Shown in pieces: positions 5,755 to 7,539 of a stretch of DNA of 7,539 nt. Where the stretch lies: positions 1 through 7,539 of the forward strand of contig JAGTUZ010000150.1 in the NCBI GenBank assembly GCA_018224415.1, given 5' to 3'. The stretch comes from Bacteroidota bacterium. Its GTDB lineage: Bacteria > Bacteroidota > Ignavibacteria > SZUA-365. The notes beneath the pieces were generated by a model that saw only the letters and a list, made by a program, of their open reading frames with translations, searched no databases and was not told where the DNA came from. Numbering within the stretch: the stretch's first letter is position 1; every line of letters begins with the position of its first letter. A program made the translations under genes and the position numbers.

Positions 5755-5791
5755 GCGGACGGCATTCTCCACAGAAAAAAGAGTCGCAGCT

Positions 5792-6709
5792 ATGAATATC
5801 CGCCACGTCATCGAATCCCAGCAGTTCACCGTGCCCCTGCTCATGCAGCTCTTCGAGCGCACCCGCGTGATGGAGACGATCGTCCGCCGCGGCGGCACAC
5901 GTGACTACGAGCGCGCGATCATGGGCACGCTGTTTTACCGTCCTTCCACGCGCACACGCTTCTCGTTCGAATCGGCCATGTACCGGCTGGGCGGACGCGT
6001 GCTTTCCACCGAACATGCGCGGGAGTTTTCTTCCGAAGTCGAAGGCGAGAAGCTCGAAGACACCATTCGCATCATCGGGCATTATTGCGACGTGATTGTG
6101 CTGCGCCATCACGAGGAGGGCGGGGCCCGGCGCGCCGCGGCCGTCTCCACCGTGCCGGTGATCAGCGCCGGCGACGGCGAGGGCGGACAGCATCCCACGC
6201 AGGCGCTGCTTGACCTGTACACGATTTTCAACGAATGCCACACACTCGACGGACTCTCGGTCGCGCTGATCGGCGCGTTGGACCAGGGCCGCACCGCGCG
6301 CTCCCTGGCCTATCTGCTCGGGAAGTTCGACCGCACCAAGCTGTATTTCATCGCTCCCGATGAAATGCAGATCAAGCCCGACATCCTCGAGCACCTCGAC
6401 AGGCACGGCGTGTCCTACGAATGCACGGCTACGGCACACGGCATTCTCCCGCATGTCGATGTGGTGTACCAGACGCGCATCGACCGCGAACGCCTGCGCA
6501 AACGCGACATCGACCTGACGCCCTACAACATCGACGCGTCGGTGCTGGCGTCGATGAAATCCGACGCGATTGTCATGCATCCCCTGCCGCGCTCGGTGGA
6601 AATCGACCACGCGGTGGACACCGATCCGCGCGCGGCCTACTTCCGGCAGACACAAAACGGTCTTACGGTGCGCATGGCGCTGCTGACGATGCTGCTCGAC
6701 GGCGAATGA
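5792..6709 (+). CDS. Aspartate carbamoyltransferase-family protein with altered active-site residues
   Basis: A 305-residue carbamoyltransferase close in sequence to pyrB catalytic chains. The phosphate loop PSTRTR (51-56), V-L-R-H (103-106), QHPTQALLD (133-141), Arg167, Y-Q-T-R (226-229), MHPLPR (262-267) and the C-terminal NG-RMALL stretch (289-298) are kept, so carbamoyl-phosphate binding is expected. Numbering coincides with E. coli PyrB at most of these sites, and several positions there are changed: Glu50 is Arg, Lys84 is Glu, Asp162 is Ala, Lys164 is Asp, His170 is Arg and Gln231 is Asp. Lys84 and Gln231 normally contact aspartate, and Lys84 also carbamoyl phosphate. It may therefore use another amine acceptor or be impaired. 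The ATG at 5792 is chosen from family length; its SD is weak (GAG at 5781-5783). It lies 37 bases after arcC and 52 before the aminotransferase. No pyrI-like regulatory subunit is nearby. Confidence 0.85.
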   Translation: MNIRHVIESQQFTVPLLMQLFERTRVMETIVRRGGTRDYERAIMGTLFYRPSTRTRFSFESAMYRLGGRVLSTEHAREFSSEVEGEKLEDTIRIIGHYCDVIVLRHHEEGGARRAAAVSTVPVISAGDGEGGQHPTQALLDLYTIFNECHTLDGLSVALIGALDQGRTARSLAYLLGKFDRTKLYFIAPDEMQIKPDILEHLDRHGVSYECTATAHGILPHVDVVYQTRIDRERLRKRDIDLTPYNIDASVLASMKSDAIVMHPLPRSVEIDHAVDTDPRAAYFRQTQNGLTVRMALLTMLLDGE

Positions 6710-6761
6710 GGCCTGCTTCCGACTCACGAACTTTCAACCGATACATCTTCAAGGACCATCC

Positions 6762-7539
6762 ATGAACAGCAAGGATTTCATCGCGCTCGAAGAACAGTAC
6801 GGAGCGCACAACTACCACCCGCTGGACGTCGTTGTGCACAGCGCCCAGGGCGCCTGGGTCACCGATGTGGAGGGGAAGAAATACCTCGACTGCCTCGCGG
6901 CCTATTCCGCCGTGAACCAGGGCCACTGCCATCCGCGCATCGCCGAGGCCTTCATCGAGCAGGTTTCGCGCGTGACGCTCACGAGCCGCGCCTTCCGCAA
7001 CGACCGCCTGCCGCTGCTGTACAAAAAGCTGCACGACATGACCGGCTACGAGATGTCGCTGCCGATGAACTCCGGCGCCGAGGCCGTCGAGACGGCCATC
7101 AAGACCGCTCGTCGCTGGGGCTACGACGTGAAGGGCATCGCCGAGAACAAGGCAGAGATCGTGGTTGCCACGGGCAACTTCCACGGCCGCACCACGACCA
7201 TCGTCGGCTTCTCCGACGACCCGTCGTCGTTCAAGGGCTTCGGTCCCTACTGCACCGAGGCCTTCCCGATGCATGAATATGGAAACATCGAAGACCTCCG
7301 CGCGAAAATCACGCCCAACACCTGCGCGGTGATGATCGAGCCGATTCAGGGCGAGGGCGGCGTCGTGATTCCCCCCGACGGCTATCTCAAGGCCGTGGCC
7401 GAACTCTGCAAGGAACAGGGCATCCTGTTCATCTGCGACGAGATCCAGTCAGGCCTCGGTCGCAGCGGCAAGCTGTTTGCATGTTACTACGAAGACGTGC
7501 GTCCCGACATCGTGATCATCGGGAAAGCGCTTTCTGGAG
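6762..7539 (+). CDS. rocD: Ornithine aminotransferase, N-terminal part (runs off right edge)
   Basis: The first 259 codons of a class-III, PLP-dependent aminotransferase that moves the delta-amino group of ornithine to 2-oxoglutarate, giving glutamate-5-semialdehyde and glutamate. The N-terminal Y-G-A-H-N-Y-H-P-L (13-21) and A-Y-S-A-V-N-Q-G-H (47-55) are typical of ornithine aminotransferases rather than acetylornithine or GABA enzymes. Cofactor-site marks are S-G-A-E-A (104-108), F-H-G-R-T (140-144), E-P-I-Q-G-E-G-G (193-200), D-E-I-Q (226-229) and G-K-A-L-S-G (254-259), where Lys255 is the PLP-binding lysine. About 140 residues are missing compared with the usual 400. AAGGA at 6751-6755 lies six bases before the ATG. 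As the last visible gene of the cluster it would consume the ornithine released by the carbamoyltransferase. Confidence 0.93.
   Translation, partial: MNSKDFIALEEQYGAHNYHPLDVVVHSAQGAWVTDVEGKKYLDCLAAYSAVNQGHCHPRIAEAFIEQVSRVTLTSRAFRNDRLPLLYKKLHDMTGYEMSLPMNSGAEAVETAIKTARRWGYDVKGIAENKAEIVVATGNFHGRTTTIVGFSDDPSSFKGFGPYCTEAFPMHEYGNIEDLRAKITPNTCAVMIEPIQGEGGVVIPPDGYLKAVAELCKEQGILFICDEIQSGLGRSGKLFACYYEDVRPDIVIIGKALSG

Noticed and set aside
5741..5791. Upstream ATG that would extend the third cluster gene by 17 residues and overlap arcC
   Set aside because: The extension has no family resemblance. The ATG at 5792 gives the usual carbamoyltransferase length and residue numbering in register with E. coli PyrB.
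3844..5898. A 684-codon open frame on the minus strand opposite argF and arcC
   Set aside because: It is antisense to two clear enzymes and its translation has no family resemblance. Long antisense frames are expected opposite GC-rich codons.
5687..6727. A 346-codon minus-strand frame opposite the third cluster gene
   Set aside because: Same reason: the plus strand codes for an unmistakable carbamoyltransferase, and the antisense product is His/Arg/Val-rich nonsense.

Overview
The window is a GC-rich bacterial chromosomal segment. Coding density is high and most genes have recognisable Shine-Dalgarno (SD) sites. The genes alone do not fix the lineage. SD use, high GC and one Bacteroidota-like promoter candidate would fit a GC-rich member of the wider Bacteroidota/Chlorobiota (FCB) group, but this is a weak inference.

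The left third is read on the minus strand. In transcription order it holds a small coiled-coil protein (2407-2117), a possible 55-codon ORF whose stop overlaps the next start (2056-1889), nicotinate phosphoribosyltransferase pncB for NAD salvage (1892-552), and the N-terminal part of a CopB-type copper P-type ATPase with a very His-rich head (458-1, running off the left edge).

The centre (2408-3879) contains one gene, a small membrane protein on the plus strand (2914-3441) that weakly resembles the Mpv17/PMP22 family. It lies between two stretches packed with short repeats and palindromes: 10-bp, 8-bp and 7-bp tandem units, a REP-like palindrome, and a long imperfect hairpin that begins at the gene's stop codon. 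The 438-base gap before the next gene holds further hairpins and no convincing gene.

The right half (3880-7539) is a tight plus-strand cluster: ornithine carbamoyltransferase (GTG start), carbamate kinase (9 bases later), an aspartate-carbamoyltransferase-family protein (37 bases later) and ornithine aminotransferase (52 bases later, cut by the right edge). Together these could turn citrulline plus phosphate into ornithine and carbamoyl phosphate, make ATP from the latter, and pass ornithine to glutamate-semialdehyde. No arginine deiminase or arginase is inside the window. The third gene is the most interesting item. It keeps the carbamoyl-phosphate site but has lost several residues that are normally near-invariant in aspartate carbamoyltransferase, including the equivalents of E. 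coli Glu50, Lys84, Asp162, Lys164 and Gln231. It may carbamoylate a substrate other than aspartate.
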